Shown: positions 1 to 8,950, numbered from the stretch's first letter. The stretch: DNA of 64,000 bases from Hyphomicrobiales bacterium (GCA_930633525.1 CAKNFP010000002.1:1860001-1924000); one strand, 5' to 3'. Notes: generated by a model from the sequence alone, not told the origin. A program made the numbers and translations.

Positions 1-186
1 CTCCGCCTGTCCCGCATCAACCGGCGTTTTGTTGCCTTGGCGGCGGCTGGGGCGGGCATCGCGCTGCTCATCGCGGCCAATGCGCATCTCGTCTACGTGG
101 CGGTTGTCTCGCAGCCTGACTGCGTACCCCATGAAAAATCGACAGGGCCGGGTGGAACGTTCCGCGCCGCCCGGTCCGCCTGCTGA
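1..186 (+). CDS. Small single-pass membrane protein, C-terminal part
   Basis: An open frame runs in from the left edge and stops at 184-186, giving about 61 residues with no start in the window. It has a basic segment (RINRRF), one hydrophobic helix rich in Ala, Ile and Leu, then NAHLVYVAVVSQPDC and a short polar tail ending RSAC. It stops 11 bases before the DUF2189 gene and lies upstream of fixI and ccoS, so it is probably the preceding gene of a cbb3 oxidase maturation operon. I do not recognise a named family; it may be one of the small conserved membrane proteins of such loci. The function is unknown. Confidence 0.6.
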   Translation, partial: LRLSRINRRFVALAAAGAGIALLIAANAHLVYVAVVSQPDCVPHEKSTGPGGTFRAARSAC

Positions 187-197
187 GGGAGGGCAGT

Positions 198-983
198 ATG
201 GGAACGAACGACACGATCGAGACTCTGCCACTGCCGCTCGCCGCTCGCCGCCAGCGGAATCTGCCGGCCAGCGCCGCCTTGACCTGGCTGTCCAAGGGCT
301 GGAGCGATCTCTGGCACACGCCCCTGCCAAGTCTAGCCTATGGATCGGCCATATTCGCCGTATCCGTTGTCATCGTCTGGGAACTGTTCCGGCTCGCGCT
401 TGACTATATTCTCTTTCCGGCCTTGGCCGGCTTCATGGTCGTCGGCCCGCTCATCGCGATTGGCCTCTACCAGAAGAGCCGCGACATCGAGGAGGGACGA
501 CCCGTCAGTCTTGCAAGGATGATTTTCGTGAAGGCTGCCTCCGGTGCCCAGGTCTGGTACACCGGCGCGATCTTGTGCCTCCTGATGCTCGTCTGGATGC
601 GGGCGGCGGTGATCATCTATGCCCTGTTCTTTGGGTTGCGGCCGTTTCCGGGCCTCGACGGTGTGGTCTCGATGCTGCTCACGACCCCGGAGGGATGGGG
701 CATGCTGGTGGTGGGAACCGCCGCCGGTGGCCTGTTCGCGGCCTTCTCCTTCGCCATCAGCACTTTCGCCATTCCGATGCTGCTTGATGAGAAGACCGAT
801 GCCTTCACGGCAATGGGCACGAGCATTTCGTTGGTGTGGAACAATCTGCCCGTCATGCTGGCCTGGGGCGCAATCGTGCTCGCGCTTTTCCTCCTCTGCT
901 TGGCGACCGGTCTCATCGGCCTGATCGTCGTGTTCCCACTGCTCGGCCATGCGACGTGGCACAGCTACAGGGCGATCGCATGA
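198..983 (+). CDS. DUF2189 family integral membrane protein
   Basis: A 261-residue protein with a basic N-terminal stretch (AARRQRNLPASAALTWL) and about five to six hydrophobic segments, including a Gly/Ala-rich pair near residues 170-200 and a C-terminal hairpin. The pattern 'WLSKGWSDLW' followed by membrane helices and 'GPLIAIGLYQKSRDIE' is typical of DUF2189 proteins, predicted membrane proteins of unknown function that recur near respiratory oxidase genes in alphaproteobacteria. A GGAGGG-like ribosome site lies just upstream of ATG 198. Its stop overlaps the fixI start by four bases (ATGA), so the two are translationally coupled. A role in oxidase assembly is inferred from position only. 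Confidence 0.75.
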   Translation: MGTNDTIETLPLPLAARRQRNLPASAALTWLSKGWSDLWHTPLPSLAYGSAIFAVSVVIVWELFRLALDYILFPALAGFMVVGPLIAIGLYQKSRDIEEGRPVSLARMIFVKAASGAQVWYTGAILCLLMLVWMRAAVIIYALFFGLRPFPGLDGVVSMLLTTPEGWGMLVVGTAAGGLFAAFSFAISTFAIPMLLDEKTDAFTAMGTSISLVWNNLPVMLAWGAIVLALFLLCLATGLIGLIVVFPLLGHATWHSYRAIA

Positions 984-3253
984 CCTGTTGCGCGCTTCCG
1001 GTCGACAAGCTGGCGGAGATCGCCCGCATCACGGCGCGGGAGGAGTTCCGATTGGCGAGCCGGAACTTGGGCGAAGGGCTCCATCAGACAGATTTGTCGG
1101 TGCCGGGCGTGCACTGTGCCAGTTGTATCCGCACCGTCGAAAACGGGCTGATGCAATTGCCGGGCCTGGAATATGCCCGGGTCAATCTGTCGACGAAGCG
1201 CGCGACCGTGAAATGGCGTGGCAGCGAGCCGCCAGATGTGCTGGAGACGCTGGACCGACTCGGTTTTCCCAGCCACCTGTCTGAGGTTGAGGGTGACCGG
1301 AAGGACCCGGAACTGGGGCGCCTGATCCGCGCGCTGGGGGTGGCCGGTTTCGCGTCCATGAACATCATGCTGCTGTCGGTCTCCGTCTGGTCGGGGGCCG
1401 ATGCTGAAACCCGTCAGGCTTTTCACTGGATTTCGGCCGCGCTGGCGCTGCCCTGCCTCATCTATTCCGGACGCATTTTCTTCGTCGCGGCCTGGGGAGC
1501 GTTGCGCCACGGCCGCACCAACATGGACGTGCCGATTTCGATCGGCGTCTGCCTCGCCTTCGGTCTCAGCCTTTACGACACCATCCATAATGGGCGGCAC
1601 GCCTATTTCGACGCGGCCACCTCATTGATCTTCTTCCTCCTGATCGGCCGCACGCTCGATCACCTCATGCGGGAGAAAGCTCGCGCCGCTGTTCGCGGCC
1701 TTGTGCGGCTCGCGCCGCGTGGCGCGACAGTGCTGCATGCAGATGGCAGCCGGGAATATCTCGCAGTCGCTGATATCGAGCCGGGCATGCGCATCGCCCT
1801 CGCCGCCGGCGACCGCGTGCCCGTTGACGGCGTTGTTGAAGATGGCATGTCTGACCTCGACTGCGCCATCGCGACCGGGGAGGGCGCTCCACAACATGTC
1901 CAACCGGGCTCGACAGTCCAGGCCGGGACGCTCAACCTCTCGGCGCCGCTGAATATCATCGCTTCGGTTCGCGCCGAAAATTCTTTCCTGTCGGAGATGG
2001 TGCGCCTGATGGAGGCGGCCGAGGGAGGCCGGGCCCGTTATCGCCGCCTTGCCGATCGGGCCTCCCAGCTCTATTCCCCCGTCGTCCATGCCACCGCATT
2101 CCTGACCTTCGTCGGTTGGATGGTGGCGACCGGTGATTGGCATCGGGCCGTCACCGTCGCAATCGCGGTGCTCATCATTACCTGTCCTTGCGCATTGGGG
2201 CTCGCGGTGCCAATCGTGCAGGTGGTGGCGGCGCGCCGTCTTTTCGATAACGGCATCATGGTCAAGGACGGTGCCGGTCTCGAGCGCCTGGCGGAAATCG
2301 ACACGATTGCCTTCGACAAGACCGGGACACTGACGCTGGGCCAACCCCGCCTTCTGGACAAGGAGGCCATTGATCCGAAGTCGCTCGCCATTGCGGCCAC
2401 ACTGGGCGCGCGGTCAAATCATCCCTACTCGCGAGCGATCGCCGCAGAGACCGCGGGGACCACCGTTCCCATCGCTGACATCGTCGAGAGACCGGGCCTT
2501 GGTATCGAAGCGCGTATCGACGGTGCGCGCTATCGCCTGGGGCGGGCGGAATGGGCGCTATCGGAAACTTCAGCCGCGGAGGATACCTACGCAGATGCAC
2601 CTGGCACGGTGCTCAGTCGTGACGGTATGCTGGTCGCGTCCTTCAGCTTTGAGGATGCCTTGCGTCCCGGTTCTGATGCCGCAGTCGCCCGGCTCCGCAA
2701 TGAGGGTGTCAAGCTCTGCCTACTGTCCGGCGACCGCGAGGCAGCCGTTGCGGCTGTCGCGAAACGGCTCGGCGTCGGCGATTTTGCAGCGCGCTTGCTG
2801 CCCGTCGGGAAAGTGGAGCGACTGGAGGCGCTGGCTGGTGCCGGCCACAAGGTATTGATGGTCGGCGACGGTCTTAATGATGCGCCGGCACTGGCCAAGG
2901 CTCATGTCTCAATGGCGCCTGCCACCGCCGCCGATATCGGGCGAAACGCGGCAGATTTCGTGTTTCTCCGGGACAGCCTCAGCGCGGTTCCGGTGGCAGT
3001 TGCCGTCGCACGAGAGGCTGGCCGGCTGGTTCAGCAGAATTTTGCATTGGCCATCATTTACAACCTGATTGCGTTGCCGATCGCCATTGCGGGCTTTGTC
3101 ACGCCTTTGATCGCGGCGCTGGCGATGTCGCTATCGTCTGTCATCGTCGTCGCGAATGCCTTGCGCCTTGGGTCCGGGAGGACAGCCCGCCGCGGGATAC
3201 GTCAGGTTACTGACACCGGCACGTTCGAGCCGGCATTGGGGCCGGGACGATGA
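980..3253 (+). CDS. fixI: FixI/CcoI-type copper-transporting P-type ATPase
   Basis: A 757-residue P1B-type ATPase that in this family supplies copper for cbb3 cytochrome oxidase assembly in the inner membrane. An N-terminal HMA domain carries the metal-binding CASC motif (Cys46 and Cys49). The membrane metal site is CPC at residues 402-404, the phosphorylated Asp is D446 in DKTGT, and GDGLNDAPA marks the ATP hinge region. Cys pairs near the N-terminus (MTCC) also fit FixI. ATG 980 was chosen because it overlaps the upstream stop (ATGA); an open frame further upstream is only a shadow of the DUF2189 gene. ccoS follows with another ATGA overlap, giving the usual fixI-fixS order. Confidence 0.93.
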   Translation: MTCCALPVDKLAEIARITAREEFRLASRNLGEGLHQTDLSVPGVHCASCIRTVENGLMQLPGLEYARVNLSTKRATVKWRGSEPPDVLETLDRLGFPSHLSEVEGDRKDPELGRLIRALGVAGFASMNIMLLSVSVWSGADAETRQAFHWISAALALPCLIYSGRIFFVAAWGALRHGRTNMDVPISIGVCLAFGLSLYDTIHNGRHAYFDAATSLIFFLLIGRTLDHLMREKARAAVRGLVRLAPRGATVLHADGSREYLAVADIEPGMRIALAAGDRVPVDGVVEDGMSDLDCAIATGEGAPQHVQPGSTVQAGTLNLSAPLNIIASVRAENSFLSEMVRLMEAAEGGRARYRRLADRASQLYSPVVHATAFLTFVGWMVATGDWHRAVTVAIAVLIITCPCALGLAVPIVQVVAARRLFDNGIMVKDGAGLERLAEIDTIAFDKTGTLTLGQPRLLDKEAIDPKSLAIAATLGARSNHPYSRAIAAETAGTTVPIADIVERPGLGIEARIDGARYRLGRAEWALSETSAAEDTYADAPGTVLSRDGMLVASFSFEDALRPGSDAAVARLRNEGVKLCLLSGDREAAVAAVAKRLGVGDFAARLLPVGKVERLEALAGAGHKVLMVGDGLNDAPALAKAHVSMAPATAADIGRNAADFVFLRDSLSAVPVAVAVAREAGRLVQQNFALAIIYNLIALPIAIAGFVTPLIAALAMSLSSVIVVANALRLGSGRTARRGIRQVTDTGTFEPALGPGR

Positions 3254-3510
3254 GCAGCCTCGCCTTTCTCATTCCGCTGGCGCTGATGCTGGGTGGTGCG
3301 GCATTGGCCGCCTTGTTCTGGTCATTGCGTAGCAGTCAGTACGACGATCTGGATGGAGCCGCCGAGCGGATTTTCCTGGAGCCCGACGATGACCGGGCAG
3401 ACGCAGTCGCACTTGGCTTGTCGCGGGGAAGGACTGGTCCACAGTCAGAGTTGACGGTTTCCCAGTCTGTAAAGAACGGACCCGCCGTTGAGAAAGGTCT
3501 CGACCCATGA
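3250..3510 (+). CDS. ccoS: Cbb3-type cytochrome oxidase assembly protein CcoS
   Basis: An 86-residue protein with an N-terminal transmembrane helix followed by the CcoS signature: FWSLRSSQYDDLDGAAERI, which matches the family pattern of a helix then 'W..rsgQfdDldgpa.rIL'. CcoS is needed for cofactor-complete cbb3 oxidase in other proteobacteria. The C-terminal half is longer than the minimal family core (about 50-60 residues) and polar. The start overlaps the fixI stop (ATGA) and the stop overlaps the start of the haemoglobin gene, so the genes are tightly coupled. Confidence 0.9.
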   Translation: MSSLAFLIPLALMLGGAALAALFWSLRSSQYDDLDGAAERIFLEPDDDRADAVALGLSRGRTGPQSELTVSQSVKNGPAVEKGLDP

Positions 3511-3971
3511 AAGGTCGCCCCGTGCCCATGCGGACAGTCCTGGTGGATGGTACGCCGCTGCCCGATATTCTCGACGAGGCGATGGTTCACGCCGTAGTGC
3601 ATGGCTTTTATGGCCGGATCCGCGAAGACGCGTTGCTGGGGCCGGTGTTCAATGCGGAGATCGCACCTGACGAATGGCCCCGTCATCTGGACAAGATGTG
3701 CGATTTCTGGTCCTCGATGCTCTTGCGCACCGGCCGCTACGAGGGCAGGCCGCTGCCTCCGCATCTTGCCATTCCCGGGCTTGCCGAGCAGCATTTCCGG
3801 CGCTGGCTGACGCTGTTTCAGGCGACCGTAGGCGATCTGTGCCCGCCCGATGTAGCGGCGCTTTTCATGGATCGCGCCTTACGCGTCGCCCATTCCTTCC
3901 GCCTCGCCATTGCTTTCAGCCGCGGCGAGAACTCCACGGATGTTCAGCCGATCCTTCAGGACAGCCTATGA
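3507..3971 (+). CDS. Group III truncated haemoglobin
   Basis: A 154-residue protein matching class III (P) truncated haemoglobins: 'VHGFYGRIREDALLGPVFN' at the B/C region, 'WPRHLDKMCDFWSSMLL' for helix E, then 'PHLAIPGLAEQHFRRWL', where His96 (counting from ATG 3507) is the likely proximal haem ligand. Class III trHbs bind oxygen, NO or peroxide-type ligands under low oxygen; the physiological role is not settled. An internal ATG at 3528 is an alternative start. The ATGA overlap with ccoS places it in the cbb3 maturation operon, which fits a microaerobic haem role. Confidence 0.88.
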   Translation: MKGRPVPMRTVLVDGTPLPDILDEAMVHAVVHGFYGRIREDALLGPVFNAEIAPDEWPRHLDKMCDFWSSMLLRTGRYEGRPLPPHLAIPGLAEQHFRRWLTLFQATVGDLCPPDVAALFMDRALRVAHSFRLAIAFSRGENSTDVQPILQDSL

Positions 3972-4072
3972 TTGATCGCCTGATGCGACAGCCGCGACGT
4001 GGATTTGCCTGAGCTATCTGCGCGACCGCTCACAGCTACCCCGCATCGCCTTCATCCGGCGGCGAGGAACGA

Positions 4073-4317
4073 TTGAAGCGGCGATACCATGCAATCAAGG
4101 AATGGCCTCACGCCCAGGCGCATCCGGGCGCAGCCGAGATAGAGGGTATGGATGCCCTCTTTGTCGGCTCGCGCCAGATTGCCCCGGCTCGACGATGCGT
4201 CTCGCTGCGATTTCGGCGCACACGCGGTCGTCTCCGATCCTCGCCAGGCCAGCGCGCATGTATCGACCAGGCCAGGCGCGTGTCTCCCATCGTGGGCGCA
4301 GCCACCATGGGGCGGGT
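4073..4317 (-). pseudogene. Possible decayed universal stress protein fragment
   Basis: This covers most of the 346-base gap between the haemoglobin and TerC genes. No intact ORF is convincing, but on the minus strand two frames joined by one shift give protein-like text: 'AEIAARRIVE' in one frame, then 'ARADKEGIHTLYLG' and 'VRPFLDCMVSPL' in the next. This resembles the C-terminal half of universal stress proteins (helix, 'a..e.iDtlvlG..g.g', then a 'GSVs' segment), a family often found near cbb3 loci. The match is by eye and weak: it lacks the glycine-rich ATP motif and an N-terminal half. It could be chance. Confidence 0.28.
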
Positions 4318-5874
4318 TCAGCCGCTCGTGGTGTCGACTACGCTGATCCGGACCTTGCCGATGCTGCGCTTGTCGAGCGAGACGATGTCAAACCGAAGCC
4401 CTTCCAGCTCCAGACTTTCGCCAACCGTCGCCAGATGACCCAGATGGGTCAGAATATAGCCGCCGAGTGTGGAATAGCGGTGCGAATCGTCGACCAGATC
4501 ATGTCCGATCGTGCCGCTGAGCTGACGCACGTCGATGAAGCCATCGACCAGCCAGGAACCATCCTCCTGGCGATCGACTGCTGCTGCTTCCTCATCCATA
4601 TCGGGAAACTCGCCGGCGATCGCCTCAAGGATATCCGTTGGCGTGGCAATCCCTTCGAAGGAGCCGTATTCGTCCACGATCATCGCGAGCTGCACGGGCG
4701 AGCGACGCAGCTGCTCCATGACCTTGAGCACATCGGTCGTTTCGTGAACGATGATCGGCTGACGTGTCACCCGTCCCCAATCGACCGGCTTGCCCTCGAT
4801 CAGGATATTCAATAGCTCCTTCGTGATCGCGACGCCCACGAAATCGTCAACCTTGTCGCGCGCCAGAATCACGCGCCCGTGCGTCAGCCTCCGGATCGAG
4901 GCCTGCAGTTGTTCGGGGCTTTCATTGAGATCCAGCCACTCGACCTCATTGCGCGGTGACATGATGGAACTGACGGGGCGCTCTCCCAGATCAAGGACGC
5001 CGCGGATCATTTCCTTTTCTTCGGGCCTGAACAGGGCACTTTGTGTGGCCTGTTCCGCGATGACGTCGATCGTCTCTCCCATCGGTGCCTGGCCGACCCG
5101 GCCGCCGAGCATACGCAGCACGGCTTCCGATGTCCGTTCGCGGAGATCCCCCGTGGTGATCAGCTTTTCCCTGTTGTGCCGCCCAATCTGATTAGCGGCC
5201 TCGATCAGAACGGAGAAGCCGATCGCGGCATAGAGGTATCCCTTGGGGATATGGAGGCCGAAGCCCTCGACCACCAGGCTGAAGCCGATCATCAGCAGAA
5301 AGCCCAGACAGAGGATGACGACGGTCGGATGCCTCGACACAAAGGCCATCAGCGGCTTCGAGGCGGCCATCATTACGGCCATGGCGACGCACACCGCCAC
5401 AACCATCACCCAGAGCTTGTCGACCATGCCGACGGCAGTGATGACGCTATCGAGTGAGAAGACCGCGTCGAGTACGACGATCTGGACAATCACCTGCCAG
5501 AAGACCGCATGGACGATCTTGCCTTCCTTGGGCTTGTGCGCCCCTTCGAGCCGCTCGTGGAGTTCCATCGTCCCCTTTGCGAGGAGAAATATGCCGCCGA
5601 TGATCAAAATGAGATCGCGGCCCGAGAAGGAGAAGCCGGCGACACTGAAGATCGGCTGCGTCAACGTCACGATCCAGGAGATCGAGAACAGAAGACCGAT
5701 GCGCATAACGAGCGCGAGCGACAGACCGATGATGCGCGCTTTGTTGCGCTGGCTGGGAGGAAGCTTGTCGGCCAGAATCGCAATGAAGACGAGGTTGTCG
5801 ATACCGAGAACGACTTCCAGAACGATAAGCGTGACGAGGCCGATCCAGATATTAGGATCTGCAAGAAATTCCAT
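4318..5874 (-). CDS. TerC family membrane protein with CBS and CorC-type domains
   Basis: A 518-residue protein. The N-terminal half is a TerC-type membrane domain of about seven or eight helices with the family acidic motifs 'LEVVLGIDN' (Glu20, Asp26) and '[15 protein letters not shown]'. Residues about 290-420 form a CBS pair ('[16 protein letters not shown]', '[16 protein letters not shown]'), and the C-terminus is a CorC/HlyC-type domain ('[10 protein letters not shown]'). This matches the YoaE/YegH-like class. TerC proteins act in metal (often manganese) efflux or metalation at the membrane; the exact ion is not shown here. The start at 5874 is preceded by an unusual leader with a terminator-like hairpin. 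Confidence 0.9.
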   Translation of the reverse strand: MEFLADPNIWIGLVTLIVLEVVLGIDNLVFIAILADKLPPSQRNKARIIGLSLALVMRIGLLFSISWIVTLTQPIFSVAGFSFSGRDLILIIGGIFLLAKGTMELHERLEGAHKPKEGKIVHAVFWQVIVQIVVLDAVFSLDSVITAVGMVDKLWVMVVAVCVAMAVMMAASKPLMAFVSRHPTVVILCLGFLLMIGFSLVVEGFGLHIPKGYLYAAIGFSVLIEAANQIGRHNREKLITTGDLRERTSEAVLRMLGGRVGQAPMGETIDVIAEQATQSALFRPEEKEMIRGVLDLGERPVSSIMSPRNEVEWLDLNESPEQLQASIRRLTHGRVILARDKVDDFVGVAITKELLNILIEGKPVDWGRVTRQPIIVHETTDVLKVMEQLRRSPVQLAMIVDEYGSFEGIATPTDILEAIAGEFPDMDEEAAAVDRQEDGSWLVDGFIDVRQLSGTIGHDLVDDSHRYSTLGGYILTHLGHLATVGESLELEGLRFDIVSLDKRSIGKVRISVVDTTSG

Positions 5875-5906
5875 CGTTAGGCCCTTATAGGGGTTTGGAT
5901 AAACGC

Positions 5907-5933
5907 AAAAAAACCCGGATTGAATATCCGAGG
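5907..5933 (-). terminator. Terminator-like hairpin inside the terC leader
   Basis: Read on the minus strand, CGGAT and ATCCG arms enclose ATTCA and are followed by GG and seven T residues, a typical intrinsic terminator. It sits 33 bases upstream of the terC start and in the same orientation. No minus-strand gene that needs terminating lies immediately upstream, so leader attenuation is a natural reading. Confidence 0.6.
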
Positions 5934-5972
5934 CGCGTTTCTTCCAAATTGTAGCTTAGGACATGAGAGTTA

Positions 5973-6000
5973 GGCTGGCGGCGCAAAAGCGGCACCAGCC
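5973..6000 (-). promoter_or_regulatory. Stable stem-loop in the terC 5' leader
   Basis: Minus-strand arms GGCTGG and CCAGCC extend to about eleven base pairs with one mismatch around a TTTT loop. It lies about 40 bases upstream of the terminator-like hairpin. Together they could form an attenuator or a metal-responsive leader. I looked for the conserved loop of the yybP-ykoY manganese riboswitch (GGGGAGUAG-like) and did not find it, so no class is assigned. The rest of the 477-base gap (5875-6351) shows no convincing gene. Confidence 0.45.
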
Positions 6001-6255
6001 AGGATCGGTATCGACTGTCGTCTGTACTGTCACCGTCGTCGGGCATGCTCTCAGATCATCTCGCGAGGCGCACTGATAATATCATTTTGATGGTTAGCAC
6101 ACCGCCTCGGGATAGGAAAGAACACCACCATCCGATCGGCGCTGATGTCGCCCGCGTGTCGAGGCCGATCGTCGACGGATACGGTGCCCTTGACGTGCCA
6201 ATTGCGCAGCCCCATCTCCTTATTCACCTCTACCATTGGGTCATTTAAAATTACA

Positions 6256-6284
6256 CGATCCAATTATGTGTATATGCGATCCAA
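6256..6284 (+). promoter_or_regulatory. Direct repeat CGATCCAA upstream of the LLM monooxygenase
   Basis: CGATCCAA occurs at 6256-6263 and 6277-6284, 21 bases apart, two helical turns, around an AT-rich stretch (TTATGTGTATATG). It lies about 70 bases upstream of ATG 6352. The arrangement suits an activator or repressor binding one face of the helix, but no adjacent regulator gene is present to assign it to. Confidence 0.35.
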
Positions 6285-6351
6285 CGACAGGGTTGCCTAA
6301 AAACACATAGTTGCCTGCGCAACGATCGGGACTTGGACGCGAGGTCTCTCA

Positions 6352-7677
6352 ATGTCGCATTCTCGCCGCCTTCATCTTGGTGCCTTCATGCGGCCGGTCA
6401 GTATTCACACCGGTGCCTGGCGTTACCCCGGTGCGTATCCCGATGCCAACTTCAACCTCCGGCATCTCACGGCTTTTGCCCAGAAGCTGGAGTGCGCGAA
6501 GTTCGATGCCTTCTTCATGGCAGAGCATCTGGCTGTTCTGAACATGCCTCTGGAGGCACTGAAACGCAGTCACACGGTGACCTCCTTCGAGCCGTTCACC
6601 TTGCTCTCCGCGCTCGCAATGGTGACGGAGCGGATTGGCCTGGTCGCCACCGCATCCACCACGTTCGACGCTCCATTTCATATCGCGAGGCGCTTTGCGT
6701 CGCTCGATCATATCAGTGGCGGAAGAGCCGGCTGGAACATCGTGACGACGGCCAATCCCGATGCAGCCCCGAATTTTGGGCTGGAAGAGCACATCGCGCA
6801 TGACGAGCGCTATGTCAGGGCGCGCGAATTCTATCAAGTCGTCACAGGGCTTTGGGACAGCTTTGCCGATGATGCTTTCATCCGGGATGTGGAGCACGGC
6901 GTTTATCTCGATCCTGACAAGCTCCATGTCCTTGATCACAAGGGACCATATCTGTCGGTTCGCGGACCCTTGAACATCGCCCGTCCGGTCCAGGGCTGGC
7001 CGGTGATCGTCCAGGCCGGAGCTTCGGAGGCCGGGCGCCAGATCGCGGCCGAAACGGCAGAGGTCGTTTTTGCCGCTGCCTCCACGCTGGCCGAAGGGCA
7101 ACGTTTCTACGCCGATGTGAAGGGCAGGATGGAAAAGGCCGGCCGCAATCGCGACCATCTCAAGATCCTGCCGGGAGCCTTTGTGGTTGTGGGCGATACG
7201 GTCGCCGAGGCGCAAGCCAAGCGGGCGCATCTTGACAGCCTGGTGGACTATGAGAGTGCGATCGCGTCGCTGTCGATCGCTATCGGTCAGGATGCGTCCC
7301 GTTTCGATCCCGACGCGCCTTTACCGGATATCCCGGAGACAAACGCGAGCAAGAGCGGACGCGAGAGAGCCATCGTACTGGCAAAACGCGATAATCTGAC
7401 GGTCCGCCAACTCGCCCAACGTATGGGCGGCTACGCTGGCCTTGCCTTCGTGGGCACGGCGGCCACCATCGCCGATGCGATGGAAGAATGGCTTGTGTCG
7501 GAAGCCAGCGACGGTTTCAACGTGATGTTCCCCTATCTGCCTGGGGGCCTTGACGACTTTGTCGACAAGGTCGTCCCGGAACTGCAGAGGCGCGCGCTGT
7601 TCCGCACGGACTACGAGGGGACAACGCTCCGCGAGCATCTCGGCCTGCCGCGGCCCGAGAACCGCTTCTTCACATGA
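6352..7677 (+). CDS. LLM-class FMN-dependent monooxygenase (NtaA/SnaA/DszA type)
   Basis: A 441-residue flavin-dependent two-component monooxygenase of the bacterial luciferase-like superfamily. The NtaA/SnaA/DszA subgroup is recognised by 'HTGAWRYPGA', 'FDAFFMAEHLAV', 'FEPFTLLSALAMVTERIGL', 'ISGGRAGWNIVTT' and the late 'GLAFVGTAATIADAMEEWL'. Such enzymes use FMNH2 from a partner reductase to oxidise sulfur- or nitrogen-containing compounds; the substrate cannot be read from the sequence. GAGG at 6341-6344 precedes ATG 6352 by seven bases. The convergent flavoenzyme at 7721-8632 could be its reductase partner, but that is inference. Confidence 0.88.
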   Translation: MSHSRRLHLGAFMRPVSIHTGAWRYPGAYPDANFNLRHLTAFAQKLECAKFDAFFMAEHLAVLNMPLEALKRSHTVTSFEPFTLLSALAMVTERIGLVATASTTFDAPFHIARRFASLDHISGGRAGWNIVTTANPDAAPNFGLEEHIAHDERYVRAREFYQVVTGLWDSFADDAFIRDVEHGVYLDPDKLHVLDHKGPYLSVRGPLNIARPVQGWPVIVQAGASEAGRQIAAETAEVVFAAASTLAEGQRFYADVKGRMEKAGRNRDHLKILPGAFVVVGDTVAEAQAKRAHLDSLVDYESAIASLSIAIGQDASRFDPDAPLPDIPETNASKSGRERAIVLAKRDNLTVRQLAQRMGGYAGLAFVGTAATIADAMEEWLVSEASDGFNVMFPYLPGGLDDFVDKVVPELQRRALFRTDYEGTTLREHLGLPRPENRFFT

Positions 7678-7720
7678 CCCGTGGCCTGCGGCCGGGTTTC
7701 ATAGGCCTCACCGGATCATC

Positions 7721-8632
7721 TCACGTCAGACCAAAGCCGAGCGCGTCGAGGGCGGCGCGCATACGGTCACGGCCTGACAGCGATCCGGCGCTGCCGACAC
7801 GCTGGAGAACGCGTTCGGACCAGGGAACCTGCGCTATTGCCTGTTCCCGCTGAAAAGCCTGCAGGGCCTCGTCATAGTCCGCCACATAGTCGCGGGCGGG
7901 AGCAACGCCATATTGCTCGCGGTGCAAGACCACGCTCGGATCCAGTCGTGGCTTGACACCGGATGCCTGAGCGGGGTCGGGATAGCCGATGCAGAGCCCG
8001 AAGACCGCGAAGACTTGTGGCGGCAGCCCAAGCTCAGCAGCCACTTCGATCGGTTTGTTGCGCATCGCGCCGATATAGACGCCGCCGAGGCCGAGGCTTT
8101 CGGCCGCCACCAAAGCGTTCTGCGCCGCGAGCGCGGCATCGACGATGGCGACGAACACCATTTCAAGATAGGAGAGGCCATCGACAGCATGCCCGCGCTC
8201 GTCTCCAAGCCGCTGCAGACGGCTGAGGTCGGCGAGCCAGACAAGAAGGAGCGGCGCCTCGCACATCGCATTCTGGTTAGCGGCGAGGGCGGCCAAGCGA
8301 GCCTTGCGCGCGGGATCCTCGACCGAAACGACGCTCCAAGTCTGCAGGTTCGACGAGGTCGATGCCGATTGAGCGGCGGCGACCAGAGCTTCGAGGGTGC
8401 CATCCGGCAACGCTTTCGGCAGGTACGCCCGTATGGAGCGATGGGCGAGCATGGTGCCGATCACGTCGTTCCAGGGGAGCGCTGGCTCTGGCCAAGCTTG
8501 GCCATATCGCGCGCTCAACAGGCGTTCACGCGTATCGCCCGCAGACACGTCGGAGCGACGGGCCGTGGGAATGTCAGCGGTTTCAGGCTTGCCTGCGCTC
8601 ATGATGCGGACGCCGATGGTCCAACGCGCCAT
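7721..8632 (-). CDS. Nitroreductase-family (NfsA/FRP-like) NADPH flavin oxidoreductase
   Basis: A 303-residue FMN-binding oxidoreductase. It has the NfsA/FRP features 'HRSIRAYLPKALPDGTLEALVAAAQSAS' split around the FMN-phosphate Arg/Ser region, 'APLLLVWLADL', 'DAALAAQNALVAAESLGLGGVYIGAMRN' and a C-terminal 'VVLHREQY'. Family members reduce flavins, nitroaromatics or quinones with NADPH. The start is uncertain: ATG 8632 gives the full length, while ATG 8602 (MSAG) removes ten residues; neither has a clear ribosome site. It converges on the LLM monooxygenase, so a flavin-supply role is possible but unproven. Confidence 0.83.
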   Translation of the reverse strand: MARWTIGVRIMSAGKPETADIPTARRSDVSAGDTRERLLSARYGQAWPEPALPWNDVIGTMLAHRSIRAYLPKALPDGTLEALVAAAQSASTSSNLQTWSVVSVEDPARKARLAALAANQNAMCEAPLLLVWLADLSRLQRLGDERGHAVDGLSYLEMVFVAIVDAALAAQNALVAAESLGLGGVYIGAMRNKPIEVAAELGLPPQVFAVFGLCIGYPDPAQASGVKPRLDPSVVLHREQYGVAPARDYVADYDEALQAFQREQAIAQVPWSERVLQRVGSAGSLSGRDRMRAALDALGFGLT

Positions 8633-8950
8633 GGCTTCATTGTGAATTCGCCTGTGATGTGATCGCGCATAGGGAGCCGCCGTTCAAACTCAAGCCGCGG
8701 AAACAACCATTCAGCTACCAGCCGGTTTCTCCCAGTGCGGATAGCCCGAACAGATCAAGCTGTCGATCCCGATATCCCGATGCTCACGGCGGGGCCCCAC
8801 GATCTCTCGACTTGCGGCCTCCCGATTATGACTGGCGCCCCGACCATCCCGATGCGAAAGATTGACCTGCAACGACAGCTGAGAATCCGAGCCTGACAGC
8901 GGCCGCACTTTGGCTACGAAGTCCTTGGACGAAAACGACAGGATAGACCG
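8633..8950. other. Intergenic region between nitroreductase and cupin genes
   Basis: This 318-base gap separates divergent genes and must hold both promoters. I see no RNA gene, strong inverted repeat or credible small ORF. The frames open here are short, rich in Arg and Pro and look like translated noncoding DNA. Confidence 0.5.

Noticed and set aside
5875..6110. yybP-ykoY manganese riboswitch upstream of the TerC gene
   Set aside because: The gene family and terminator suggested it, but the conserved GGGGAGUAG-like loop is missing, so only an unclassified leader is reported.
6051..6263. A 70-residue minus-strand frame upstream of terC
   Set aside because: It has no clear ribosome site, overlaps the leader and possible promoter of terC, and resembles no family I know.
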